DNA from: Saccharothrix violaceirubra
GTDB taxonomy: Bacteria; Actinomycetota; Actinomycetes; Mycobacteriales; Pseudonocardiaceae
Length of the DNA stretch: 64,000 bases
Reading direction: 5' to 3'
NCBI RefSeq assembly: GCF_014203755.1
Contig: NZ_JACHJS010000001.1
Coordinates: forward strand, 5,890,001-5,954,000
Made by a program: the position numbers and the translations under genes. Positions 20,395 to 28,468 of the stretch are shown here, piece by piece. Numbering within the stretch: position 1 is the stretch's first letter; each line of letters starts with the position of its first letter. The notes beneath the pieces were generated by a model. The model saw only the letters and a program-made list of their open reading frames with translations, made no database searches and had not been told where the DNA came from.

Positions 20395-21120
20395 GTGACG
20401 AACGCACTGCGTGCCGCGCTGTCGGCCGCCCGGTCCGCGGGTCTGCCCACCGACGATCCGATCGTGCTCAAGAACGGCAGCAACCTGCTGGTCCACCTGC
20501 GACCGGCGCCGGTGGTGGCCCGGGTGGGTACGCGGACGGCGTTCGTGCGCGGCGACGTGACCGGCCACTTCGGTCGGGCCGACGCGATCTCGCGGTACCT
20601 GGCGGCCCGGGGCGTGCCGGTCGTGGTGCCGGCCGACGTGCCGGGGCCGGTGCGGCAGGACGGGTTCGTGGTCGCGTTCGCGTCCCATGTGGTCCACACG
20701 CCGTGGGAGGCAAACGAGGCGTCGTTCGCGGCCCTCCTGCGCGAGCTGCACGCCGAACTCGTCGACTACCCCGGCGACCTGCCCGAACGCGGCCCGCTCG
20801 ACGACCTGGACGCCACGCTGGACCTGCTCGGGCGGCCCGCCGCGCTGGTCGCCGAACGCGACGACCTGGTGGCGCGGTGGCCGTCGTCGCCCGTGCGCCC
20901 GCTGCACGGCGACGCGCACGCCCGCAACGTCCTGGCCACGACGGACGGTCCGGTGTGGAACGACTTCGAGGACGCGTGGCGCGGCCCGGCCGGGTGGGAC
21001 GTGGCGTGCGCGCACCTGTCCCCCGCCCTGTTCCCGGACGAGGACGTGGCGTTCTGGCGGGCGCTGCGCGACCTGTTCGGCCGCTGCTGGGTCGCGTCCG
21101 GCGAGCTGTACCGGCCCTGA
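20395..21120 (+). CDS. Aminoglycoside phosphotransferase-like kinase
   Basis: A 241-residue APH/choline-kinase-fold protein. The catalytic loop LHGDAHARNVL (about residue 168) and the metal-binding DFEDAW are intact; an N-terminal small lobe with an ATP-anchoring lysine is less clear. Members phosphorylate small hydroxyl compounds and most have unknown substrates. The GTG at 20395 is the first start giving a family-like N-terminus. It is followed by the HD gene, and both converge on the methionine-salvage operon. Methylthioribose kinase belongs to the same fold, so a link to that pathway is possible but only a guess. Confidence 0.75.
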   Translation: MTNALRAALSAARSAGLPTDDPIVLKNGSNLLVHLRPAPVVARVGTRTAFVRGDVTGHFGRADAISRYLAARGVPVVVPADVPGPVRQDGFVVAFASHVVHTPWEANEASFAALLRELHAELVDYPGDLPERGPLDDLDATLDLLGRPAALVAERDDLVARWPSSPVRPLHGDAHARNVLATTDGPVWNDFEDAWRGPAGWDVACAHLSPALFPDEDVAFWRALRDLFGRCWVASGELYRP

Positions 21121-21136
21121 TGGCACGATCGCGCAC

Positions 21137-21733
21137 ATGACCGATCTGGACGCGTGGTGGGACGAGGCCGTCGCGGTGCTCGGTGGCACGGTGGACGCGG
21201 GTGACCTGGCCGAACGCTATGCCGAGCCGCACCGGGGCTACCACAATGCCGATCACGTGCGGGCCGTCGTCCGGGACGTGCTCGACCTCGCGGCCGACCG
21301 CTCACGCGAAGAACGGGCCGTGCTGGTCCTGGCCGCGTTGGCGCACGACGTGGTCTACGACGGTGTGCCCGGTCAGGACGAACGCCGCAGCGCCGAGTGG
21401 GTCCGCGCACGCCTGGACGTGCCCGAGCGCGACCGGGTCGCGGAGATCGTCCTGGCCACGGTCGACCACCGGGCCGACGACGACCTGACCACGCTGCTGC
21501 TCGACGCCGACCTGGCCGTGCTGGGCGGGGACACCGAGAGCTACGAGCGCTACCGCCGGGCGGTGCGGGCCGAGTACGCGCACGTCACGGACGAGGCGTG
21601 GCGCGAAGGACGGGCGAAGGTGCTGGAGTCGCTGCTGGGCCGCGATCCGCTCTACCGGTCGGACCGGGCACGCGCCCGCTGGGAGGCGCGCGCCCGGGTC
21701 AACCTGGCGAAGGAACTCAGCGACCTGCGGTGA
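21137..21733 (+). CDS. HD-domain metal-dependent phosphohydrolase
   Basis: A 198-residue predicted HD-superfamily hydrolase. Metal ligands are visible in YHNADHV and ALAHDVVYD (the HD pair), with a later Asp in LDADLAVLG. Such proteins act on phosphoesters or nucleotides; the substrate is unknown. It starts 16 bp after the APH-like gene and its last 17 bp overlap the end of the convergent mtnD, so transcripts from the two sides overlap. Confidence 0.8.
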   Translation: MTDLDAWWDEAVAVLGGTVDAGDLAERYAEPHRGYHNADHVRAVVRDVLDLAADRSREERAVLVLAALAHDVVYDGVPGQDERRSAEWVRARLDVPERDRVAEIVLATVDHRADDDLTTLLLDADLAVLGGDTESYERYRRAVRAEYAHVTDEAWREGRAKVLESLLGRDPLYRSDRARARWEARARVNLAKELSDLR

Positions 21734-22280
21734 TCTCGTCGAAGGTCGGGAACGACTTGGCGATCTCGCTGCCGGTGAAGTTGCCGATCCAGCCGTCGTC
21801 GTCGTGGAAGAAGCGGATCGACACGTAGTCCGGGCGGGTGCCCATGTCGAACCAGTGCGTGGTGTTCTCGGGCACGCTGAGCAGGTCGCCCGCCTCGCAC
21901 AGCACGGCGTACACGCGGTCGCCCACGTGCAGGTAGAACACGCCCGAGCCACGCGCGAAGAACCGGTCCTCGTCGTCGTCGTGGGTGTGCTCGGCCAGGA
22001 ACTTCAGCCGGGCCGCCGCGGCCGTCGACAGCCACCCGGGGTCGTCGGAGGGCGTCATCTCCATGGCGTCGACCAGGACGTAGCCCTCGGTCTCGGTGAC
22101 CCGCGCGACCTGGTCGGCGTACGCCTCCAGAGCGTTCTCCCTGGTCACGCCGGGCAGCACGGGCCACTGCTCGAACCGGACGCCGAGCGCTTCCAGCTCG
22201 GCGGCGATCTCGTCCGGGTCCTCGGTGCGGACCACCACGGTGGCCGGGTCGGTGTCCGGCCACACGGTCAGCAGGGTCAT
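21717..22280 (-). CDS. mtnD: Acireductone dioxygenase
   Basis: A 187-residue cupin that oxidises the acireductone of the methionine-salvage pathway to 2-keto-4-methylthiobutyrate and formate (iron form) or off-pathway products (nickel form). The metal ligands are seen in EHTHDDDEDRF (H-x-H, then E) and in NTTHWFDMG. Its ATG overlaps the mtnB stop by 4 bp (ATGA). It is the last gene of the operon and overlaps the HD gene by 17 bp. Confidence 0.93.
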   Translation of the reverse strand: MTLLTVWPDTDPATVVVRTEDPDEIAAELEALGVRFEQWPVLPGVTRENALEAYADQVARVTETEGYVLVDAMEMTPSDDPGWLSTAAAARLKFLAEHTHDDDEDRFFARGSGVFYLHVGDRVYAVLCEAGDLLSVPENTTHWFDMGTRPDYVSIRFFHDDDGWIGNFTGSEIAKSFPTFDEITAGR

Positions 22281-22867
22281 CGGTCCCTCCTCGTCTCGAC
22301 CTTGAAGCGCAACAGCCATTCCAGGCACTCCAGGCGGTGGCGGGCGTGGTGCAGGTCGTCGCCCCACACGTACACGCCGTGCCGGGCCACGATCAGCGCC
22401 GGCACGTCCGCGCGGTGGCCCTCTTCGAACGCGTCCCCGAGCACCTTCATGTCCTGCGAGTTCGGCACGACCGGGATCACCACGACGTCGTCGTGCGCGG
22501 CCCGGCCGAAGCCCTTGAGCATCTCCAGGTCGCGCAGCTCGACCCCGCCGGGCCAGTGCTCGGCCGCGACCACGGGCGCCAAAGCGTGCACGTGGACGAC
22601 GGCTCCCGCACCGGTCACGGCCGCGATCCGGCCGTGCAACCCGGCCTCGGCGGACGGCACGCGGACCGGGTCGTCGGTGCGGCCCTCGGCGTCGATCTCC
22701 ACGACGTCGGCCGGGCCGAGTTCGCCCTTGTCCTTGCCGCTGATCGTGACGGCGAGCCGCAGCGGGTCGCGGGAGAGCACGACGGACAGGTTGCCGGACG
22801 TGCCGCGCATCCAGCCCATCGCGGTGTAGCGGGCGCACTCGGCGGCGAGCGCCGCACCGGGGGTCAC
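22277..22867 (-). CDS. mtnB: Methylthioribulose-1-phosphate dehydratase
   Basis: A 196-residue class II aldolase-fold dehydratase, the second MTR-1-P step of methionine salvage. The active-site metal His pair is in VVHVHALAPVV, the C-terminal His lies in ARHGVYVWG and HHARHRLE, and GTSGNLSV is the family's N-terminal substrate loop. GTG 22867 overlaps the mtnC stop by 4 bp, and its own stop overlaps mtnD, so expression is tightly coupled. Confidence 0.93.
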   Translation of the reverse strand: MTPGAALAAECARYTAMGWMRGTSGNLSVVLSRDPLRLAVTISGKDKGELGPADVVEIDAEGRTDDPVRVPSAEAGLHGRIAAVTGAGAVVHVHALAPVVAAEHWPGGVELRDLEMLKGFGRAAHDDVVVIPVVPNSQDMKVLGDAFEEGHRADVPALIVARHGVYVWGDDLHHARHRLECLEWLLRFKVETRRDR

Positions 22868-23529
22868 AGGGCGGCCACCGTCCGGTGCGGGGAGAAGTCG
22901 GCCTCGCCGTAGGGCTCGCCGGGCCGGGCCACGCCGACGGTCTGCCAGCCCGCTGCCGCGGCGGCGTGGAGTTCGGCGGGCACGTCCGAGTAGAACGTGA
23001 CGTCGGACGAGCCCAGCACGGCCGAGATCGCGTGGTAGGAGTCGGCCTCGCGCTTGGGACCGGCGTTGACCGTGTCGAAGTGGTGCTCGAACAGGCCGCG
23101 CAGGTCGCCGTCGGTGGTGTGGCCGAAGAACGCGACCTGCCCGGCGACCGAGCCGGACGAGAACACGGCGAGCTTCACGCCGTCCTCGTGCCACTTGCGC
23201 AGCGTGGGCACGACGTCGGGGAAGAACTCGGCCACCAGGTCGCCGACCGCGTAGCCGCGCTGCCAGATCAGGCCCTGGAGGGTCTTGAGCGGCGTGACCT
23301 TCCGGTCGGCGTCCATCCAGCCGTGCAGGACGGCGACCAGCTCGTCCGTGCCGCCGGTGACGCCGGACAGCTCGCGGACCTGCGCGACGGCCTCGGCCAC
23401 GACCGGGTCGGACGCGTGCTCGTCGATCCACGGGCCCAGGCGCGGGCGCGCGTAGTCGTACAGCACGACCAGCACCTGGTCGGTGGCGCTGAGCGTGCCC
23501 TCGATGTCGAGCACGACCCACTCAGTCAT
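22864..23529 (-). CDS. mtnC: Enolase-phosphatase E1
   Basis: A 221-residue HAD enzyme that enolises and dephosphorylates 2,3-diketo-5-methylthiopentyl-1-phosphate to the acireductone. The nucleophile motif VLDIEGTLS has Asp and Glu as in the E1 subgroup, motif II is VFSSGSV, and motif IV is TFYSDVPAELHAA. The ATG at 23529 lies inside the last codons of mtnA (8-bp overlap), and the stop overlaps mtnB. Confidence 0.93.
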   Translation of the reverse strand: MTEWVVLDIEGTLSATDQVLVVLYDYARPRLGPWIDEHASDPVVAEAVAQVRELSGVTGGTDELVAVLHGWMDADRKVTPLKTLQGLIWQRGYAVGDLVAEFFPDVVPTLRKWHEDGVKLAVFSSGSVAGQVAFFGHTTDGDLRGLFEHHFDTVNAGPKREADSYHAISAVLGSSDVTFYSDVPAELHAAAAAGWQTVGVARPGEPYGEADFSPHRTVAAL

Positions 23530-24523
23530 GTGTTCCCTCTTGGTAGTAGTCGGCGAGGCGGTCGGGGGCGAAGGCACCCCGGTCGGTGACGACGTCGGTC
23601 ACGAAGCGCGGCGGCGTCACGTCGAACGCCGGGTAGTGGCCGCGCACCCGGTCGGTCGCGGTGCGCCGGCCCAGGGTGTGCAGCACCTCCTCGCCGGGGC
23701 GGTACTCGATCGGCACGTCGGCGGCGGTCGGCGCGAGCCGGTCCGGCGCCTGCACCATGGCCAGGAAGGGCACGTCGAACGCGGACGCGGCGACCGCGAG
23801 CCCGAGCGTGCCGACCTTGTTCACCACGTGCCCGTCCATGGTGACCCGGTCGGCGGCGGTGAGCAGCACGTCGACCTCGCCCGCCGCGAGCACGGACGCG
23901 CCCATGCCGTCGGTGATCAGCGTGGTGTCCACGCCCATCTCGGCCAGGGTCTCGGCGGTGAGCCGGGCGCCCTGGAGGTAGGGCCGGGTCTCGGTGCAGA
24001 AGAACCGCAACCGCTTGCCCTGGGCGTGCGCGGCGGCCACGGTCTCGGTCAGGTACAGGTCGGCCCAGCAGTGCGTGAGCACGGCGGCGTCGTCGGGCAG
24101 GCGTTCGGCGGTGTGCACGCCCAACGCCCGGCTGCGCGCCCGGTACCGCTCGTCCCCGGCGTGCGCGCCGGCCAGCGCGCCCGCCACCGGGTCGTCGGAC
24201 GCGGCCACGTGCTCCAGCACGATCGCGACGGCTTTGCGCAGCGCGTTGTTGGTGCGCCGGGTGTCGATCAGCAGCTCGCCGGCGGCCCGGAGGTACCCGT
24301 GCGGGTCGGGCGTGCCGACGGCCTCGCGCGCGGCGAGGACCATGCCCCACAGCGTGGCGAAGTACGGGCCGGACGACTGCGTGACCATGTCCTCGATGGC
24401 CTTGGCCACCTCGGCGACCGTGCCGCAGCGCACCCATTCGCGGGTGAACGGGAAGTCGCGCCGGTCGAGGATGTGCACGCCGTCGGGTTCGAGCCGGACG
24501 CTGCGGGCCAGCACGGGTTCCAT
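23522..24523 (-). CDS. mtnA: Methylthioribose-1-phosphate isomerase
   Basis: A 333-residue eIF2B-fold isomerase that converts methylthioribose-1-phosphate to methylthioribulose-1-phosphate. The catalytic Cys is in VLTHCWADLYL and the catalytic Asp in TAADRVTMDGHVVNKVGT. DTRRTNNALRKA and ETRPYLQGARLTA are the substrate phosphate contacts. The residues after the catalytic Cys (WADLYLTE) differ from the common NTG form. ATG at 24523 shares its A with the stop of the upstream acyl-CoA-dehydrogenase-like gene (TGATG). Confidence 0.88.
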   Translation of the reverse strand: MEPVLARSVRLEPDGVHILDRRDFPFTREWVRCGTVAEVAKAIEDMVTQSSGPYFATLWGMVLAAREAVGTPDPHGYLRAAGELLIDTRRTNNALRKAVAIVLEHVAASDDPVAGALAGAHAGDERYRARSRALGVHTAERLPDDAAVLTHCWADLYLTETVAAAHAQGKRLRFFCTETRPYLQGARLTAETLAEMGVDTTLITDGMGASVLAAGEVDVLLTAADRVTMDGHVVNKVGTLGLAVAASAFDVPFLAMVQAPDRLAPTAADVPIEYRPGEEVLHTLGRRTATDRVRGHYPAFDVTPPRFVTDVVTDRGAFAPDRLADYYQEGTHD

Positions 24524-25641
24524 CAGCTGTACCCGGTGAACGGTGCGGCCTCGCCGGTCAGGTAGTGGGCGCCCAGCTCGCGGGCCTTGTAGGCGACCGG
24601 GTCGTGCAGGGTGAGCGTGCGGGCGTTGCGCCAGAACCGGTCGAAGGCGTAGCGGCCGGCGGTGGCACGGGCGCCGCACAGCTCGAACACCTTCGAGGTG
24701 GTGTGGTTGGCGACCCGGGTGGAGAAGACCTTGGCCGCGGTGATCCCGGCGGCGACCTCGGCCCGGACCTCGGCGGTCAGGTCGGCACCGCGGTCGCTCG
24801 CGTCGCGCAGCAGGTCGGACGCGCGGTCGACGAGCGCACCGGCGGCCTGCGTGTCGGCGACCAGCTCGCCGTAGGTGGCGAGGATGTACGGGTCGGCGGT
24901 CGCGGTGTCGACGCCGCTGAGGAACCACGGCCGGGTGGTCGCGCGGGTGTAGTGCGCGGCCTCGGCCAGCGCGCCCTCGGCGAGGGCGACGTGCACCTGC
25001 GACAGCACGAGCTGGAACCCGATGGCGGCCAGCGACAGGCGCGGGGTGTTGGCGTCCTGCCCGCCGAGCACCTGCTCCTCGGGCACGAACACGCGGTCGA
25101 ACACCACGCCGCCGCTGGCGGTGAGCCGTTGGCCGATGTTGTCCCAGTCGCCCGCGTAGGTGATGCCCTCGGCGCGGGCGTCGAGCGTGAACGTGAGCTT
25201 GCCTCCGGTGTCCGTGCGGGTCGCGCTGACCACGAGCCGGTCCGCGACGGCCGCGCCGGTGGCGAACGTCTTGCGGCCCGAGACCGTGTAGCCGCCGCCG
25301 ACCGGTTCCAGGTCCAGCGCGGTGTCGAGCGGGTTGCTGACGCCCGCCCAAAAAAGGTCGTCCCCGGCGTCGAACGCCGGGTTGTCGAACAGGCCCGAGC
25401 GCCACACCTGGAGGTAGTGGTACCCGAGCAGGTGACCGACGTTGGCGTCGGCGGCGGCTATCACGCGCGTCACGGCCTGCTGCGTGTCCCAGTCGGCGAT
25501 GGTCAACACGCCGGACTGCTTCAGCGCGGCCACCTCGGCGACGGGTTCGGCGCCGAGCCGGTCCCGTTGCGCCGCGTCCACCCGGAGGGCGGTGGCCACC
25601 TCCTCGGCGACGGACACCCACTTCCGCCGGTCGCTCGTCAT
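24523..25641 (-). CDS. Acyl-CoA dehydrogenase-like flavoprotein, SfnB/DszC type
   Basis: A 372-residue protein with the three-part acyl-CoA dehydrogenase fold: helical N-terminus, a central beta barrel with KTFATGA (KxFxTG) and FDRVFVPEEQVLGG, and a C-terminal helical domain with HTTSKVFELCGA. Sequences of this shape beside sulfur genes are mostly reduced-flavin monooxygenases (SfnB/DszC-like) rather than true dehydrogenases. It is the first gene of the mtn operon and overlaps mtnA by 1 bp, so it probably feeds or detoxifies a methylthio compound; the substrate is not known. It is divergent from the 25801 gene over 159 bp that should hold both promoters. Confidence 0.75.
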   Translation of the reverse strand: MTSDRRKWVSVAEEVATALRVDAAQRDRLGAEPVAEVAALKQSGVLTIADWDTQQAVTRVIAAADANVGHLLGYHYLQVWRSGLFDNPAFDAGDDLFWAGVSNPLDTALDLEPVGGGYTVSGRKTFATGAAVADRLVVSATRTDTGGKLTFTLDARAEGITYAGDWDNIGQRLTASGGVVFDRVFVPEEQVLGGQDANTPRLSLAAIGFQLVLSQVHVALAEGALAEAAHYTRATTRPWFLSGVDTATADPYILATYGELVADTQAAGALVDRASDLLRDASDRGADLTAEVRAEVAAGITAAKVFSTRVANHTTSKVFELCGARATAGRYAFDRFWRNARTLTLHDPVAYKARELGAHYLTGEAAPFTGYS

Positions 25642-25800
25642 CCAGGCTCCTCCACTCGTCGTGCCAGCTCAGGCGAGGGTAGTCGGCGCGGCAGGCGGCG
25701 GGCTGAGCGTTCCGCCACATGGGCCGGTCGGGCGCGACTCGAAACCGCGCCCGGTCGTTTACCGTGTGCGAGCCACCACCCCGGACAGGAGTTCGACGAG

Positions 25801-26586
25801 ATGGACCCGGCACCCAGACCGCACGCGGGCGGCACCACGACGCTGACGCCGGCCGCACCCGGCCGCCTCCGCCGGGGCGGGACGCCGCACCTGGTCCAGG
25901 CCCAGCGGCTGGTGGACTACCTGTCGCTGCCGGTGTGCCCGCCCGGCAACAACGTCTACAAGGAGCCCGACCAGCCGAACGTGGTGGTCTGGGGCTCGCC
26001 GGACGACGCGGCGACGTGGATCAACCGCAGCCAGTGCGCCTCGTTCCAGACGGCCGTGCTCAAGCGGGCGCACCGCTGGGCGACGTCGGCCTTCTTCACC
26101 GCGCACTTCGGGATGGCCAGCCCGTTCGCCCGCGACTACCGGGCGGTGTTCGCGGAGGACGACGTGCCGCGCTTCCGCCGCGTGCACCGGGTGGCGGACC
26201 TTCGACCGGGTGATCTGATCGCCATCGACTACCGCAACGAGCAGGACACCAACACCGGCCACATCGTGATGGTCCGGCGGACGCGCGGCGTCTACGTGGC
26301 GCCGGTGGCGAGCCTGAACTTCCCGGGCGAGGTCCAGTACGCGGTGGAGATCGTGGACTGCACGTCCGAGCCGCACGGGCAGGTCGGCGTCGGCAACTAC
26401 GCGGCGTACCCGGACAGCCGGCTCGTCGGCCGGCGCCGCGGCGAGGGCGCCGGCTACGGGCACATGATGTTCTACGCGGACGAGCGCACGGGCATGTTCA
26501 CCCGTTACCGGTGGAGCGTGAACACGGCGTCGGCCGGGGCCCACCCGATGGACCGCCGGCCGATCGCCGCGGCGCGCGTCGGCTGA
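25801..26586 (+). CDS. Uncharacterised protein with papain-like (NlpC/P60-type) features
   Basis: A 261-residue protein with no signal peptide or membrane helix. NRSQCASFQTAVL near residue 75 places a Cys at the start of a helix, and RPGDLIAIDY...TGHIVMVRR about 70 residues later supplies a GDL motif and a His, the arrangement of NlpC/P60 and related papain-fold hydrolases. This is a structural resemblance only. ATG at 25801 is preceded by AGGAG 9 nt upstream. It stands alone between the mtn operon and GH20 and ends at a hairpin terminator. Function unknown. Confidence 0.6.
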   Translation: MDPAPRPHAGGTTTLTPAAPGRLRRGGTPHLVQAQRLVDYLSLPVCPPGNNVYKEPDQPNVVVWGSPDDAATWINRSQCASFQTAVLKRAHRWATSAFFTAHFGMASPFARDYRAVFAEDDVPRFRRVHRVADLRPGDLIAIDYRNEQDTNTGHIVMVRRTRGVYVAPVASLNFPGEVQYAVEIVDCTSEPHGQVGVGNYAAYPDSRLVGRRRGEGAGYGHMMFYADERTGMFTRYRWSVNTASAGAHPMDRRPIAAARVG

Positions 26587-26588
26587 GG

Positions 26589-26623
26589 CGCGACGTCGGG
26601 ACCGGATCGGCCCCGACGTCGCG
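26589..26623. terminator. Hairpin terminator between convergent genes
   Basis: A 12-bp perfect stem, CGCGACGTCGGG and CCCGACGTCGCG, with an 11-nt spacer. It fills the 45-bp gap between the 25801 gene and GH20. Confidence 0.75.
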
Positions 26624-26631
26624 GCCCGGTG

Positions 26632-28377
26632 TCAGGCCGGTGCCCAGAGGGCCCGCGCGTTCGGCGGCTCCCAGCCCGGCAGCGACATGTGCTGCTGGAG
26701 GCACTTGTACGTGGTGCCGTTGTAGGTCACCTTGTCCTCCGCCGCGTACGAGGTGTACGCGGCCCACGCCGTCGGCGGCCGGGGGCTCGTCGTGGTCGGT
26801 CCGCCGTCCCACGGGACCTGGGTCGAGCGGTAGAACTGGATGCCCATGAAGTTCCAGCGCGCGCCCTGGGCGCCGAGACGGGCCTTGAAGGCGTTCCAGT
26901 CGTGCGTGGACCACGGGGACCAGCCGAGTTCGGCGATCGCGGGCAGGCGCGGGAACACCATGTAGTCGATGTGCTCGGGCTTGACGATCGTCTCCGTCCA
27001 CAGTGGAGCTTCGACGCCGAGCACCGACGACTCCTGCACGCCGCTCACGTGGGTGCCGGGATTCCAGTTGTAGGCGTCCTGCACCTCGATCATGCCCGCC
27101 CAGCTCAGGCCCAGCGGGGTGGACGAGTTGTACTTCATGTCCAGGTACGCCTTGTTGGCGGGCGACATCAGGATCTTGTTACCGCGCGCGGCGGCGGCCT
27201 GGACGACCGCGTTGGACGTCGTGGTGCCCCAGTACTGCGGGACGACCGTGGTGTCCTTCGTGGTCTTCACGAACTCGTGCCAACCGAAGATCTTCTTGCC
27301 GTACTTGCCGACGAGCGGCAGGACCTTGTCCATGAAGGTCTGGTAGTCGCGGTCGGACGTGGCGTTGGCCTCGTCGCCGCCGATGTGCAGGTACGGGCCG
27401 GGGGTGATCTCGGCCAGTTCCCGGATCACGTCCTCGACGAACTTGTAGGTGACGTCCTTGGAGATGCACAGCGAGCTGTAGCCGACCTCGATGTCGGTAC
27501 GCAGCGGCGGTGCGGTGCCGTTGCAGTTCAGCTCCGCGTACGACGACAGCGCGGCGTTGGTGTGGCCGGGCAGGTCGATCTCGGGGATGACGGTGATCTG
27601 CCGGGCCGCCGCGTAGGCGACGATGTCCTTGTACTCGTCCTTGGTGAAGAAGCCGCCGGGGCCGCCGCCGACCTGCGTGCTGCCGCCGTGCGTGGTCAGC
27701 CGGGGCCAGCTGTCGACCACGATCCGCCAGCCCTGGTCGTCGGACAGGTGCAGGTGGAAGAAATTGATCTTGTAGAGGGCGAGCTGGTCGAGGTAGCGCT
27801 TCACCGTCGCGACCGGGTGGAAGTGCCGCGCCACGTCGAGCATCGCGCCCCGGTACGGGAAGCGCGGGTAGTCGCTGATCTTCGCGCCGGGCACGGTCCA
27901 CGGGCCGGGCGTCTGCCACCGGTACTCGACCTTGGCCGGGAGCAGCTGGCGCAGGGTCTGCGCGCCGCTCATGAAGCCCGCGTTGGTCGAAGCGCGGATC
28001 GTGACGCTCGTCGTGCTTGTGATCAACTCGTAGCCCTGGTCGTTCCCGGGCGCCGAGGCGTTCTGCAGGATGATCCCGTCCGGCGGTGTCGGGTTCTCCA
28101 CGACGTCGAGCGGGAAGCCGGTCGACGGGCGCAGGACGCCGGCCAGGTAGTCGCCGACGGCACGGGCGCCGGGGGCGACGTAGATCTTCGTGGACATCGT
28201 GATCGTGTAGGCGGCGTCCGGCACGGCCTGCACGGAGACCGGCACCGGCACGATGCTCTTGAGCGGTTCGGCCGCCGCCGAACCGACGCCCTCCGATCCG
28301 GCGTTCCAGACGATGGTCCCTGCGACCACCGCCAAGAGGACGGCGAGGACCCTCGCCGTCCTGCTACGGAGTTTCAC
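26632..28377 (-). CDS. Secreted GH20 beta-N-acetylhexosaminidase with chitin-binding tail
   Basis: A 581-residue exported enzyme that releases GlcNAc from chito-oligosaccharides. Residues 1-36 are a signal peptide. A GH20b N-terminal domain follows, then the catalytic barrel with DVARHFHP, HLHLSDDQGWR and the catalytic Asp-Glu pair in HIGGDEANA (about residue 330). The last 50 residues (AWAAYTSYAAEDKVTYNG, then YKCLQQH) form a CBM5/12-type chitin-binding domain. GTG at 28377 has GAGGAGG 7 nt upstream. It lies 91 bp downstream of the LuxR-type regulator on the same strand, which could control it. Confidence 0.94.
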   Translation of the reverse strand: MKLRSRTARVLAVLLAVVAGTIVWNAGSEGVGSAAAEPLKSIVPVPVSVQAVPDAAYTITMSTKIYVAPGARAVGDYLAGVLRPSTGFPLDVVENPTPPDGIILQNASAPGNDQGYELITSTTSVTIRASTNAGFMSGAQTLRQLLPAKVEYRWQTPGPWTVPGAKISDYPRFPYRGAMLDVARHFHPVATVKRYLDQLALYKINFFHLHLSDDQGWRIVVDSWPRLTTHGGSTQVGGGPGGFFTKDEYKDIVAYAAARQITVIPEIDLPGHTNAALSSYAELNCNGTAPPLRTDIEVGYSSLCISKDVTYKFVEDVIRELAEITPGPYLHIGGDEANATSDRDYQTFMDKVLPLVGKYGKKIFGWHEFVKTTKDTTVVPQYWGTTTSNAVVQAAAARGNKILMSPANKAYLDMKYNSSTPLGLSWAGMIEVQDAYNWNPGTHVSGVQESSVLGVEAPLWTETIVKPEHIDYMVFPRLPAIAELGWSPWSTHDWNAFKARLGAQGARWNFMGIQFYRSTQVPWDGGPTTTSPRPPTAWAAYTSYAAEDKVTYNGTTYKCLQQHMSLPGWEPPNARALWAPA

Positions 28378-28468
28378 CGTTGTCCTCCTCGGGGCAGGCG
28401 GCGGCCGTCGGGCACCCCACCATCGGACCCGGGCGACCCGACTGTCAACGGGTCTGGACCAATCGCCG

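Noticed and set aside
24523..25641. Calling the gene a fatty-acid-degrading acyl-CoA dehydrogenase
   Set aside because: No other beta-oxidation gene is nearby and the gene is coupled to methionine salvage; a flavin monooxygenase-like role fits the context better.
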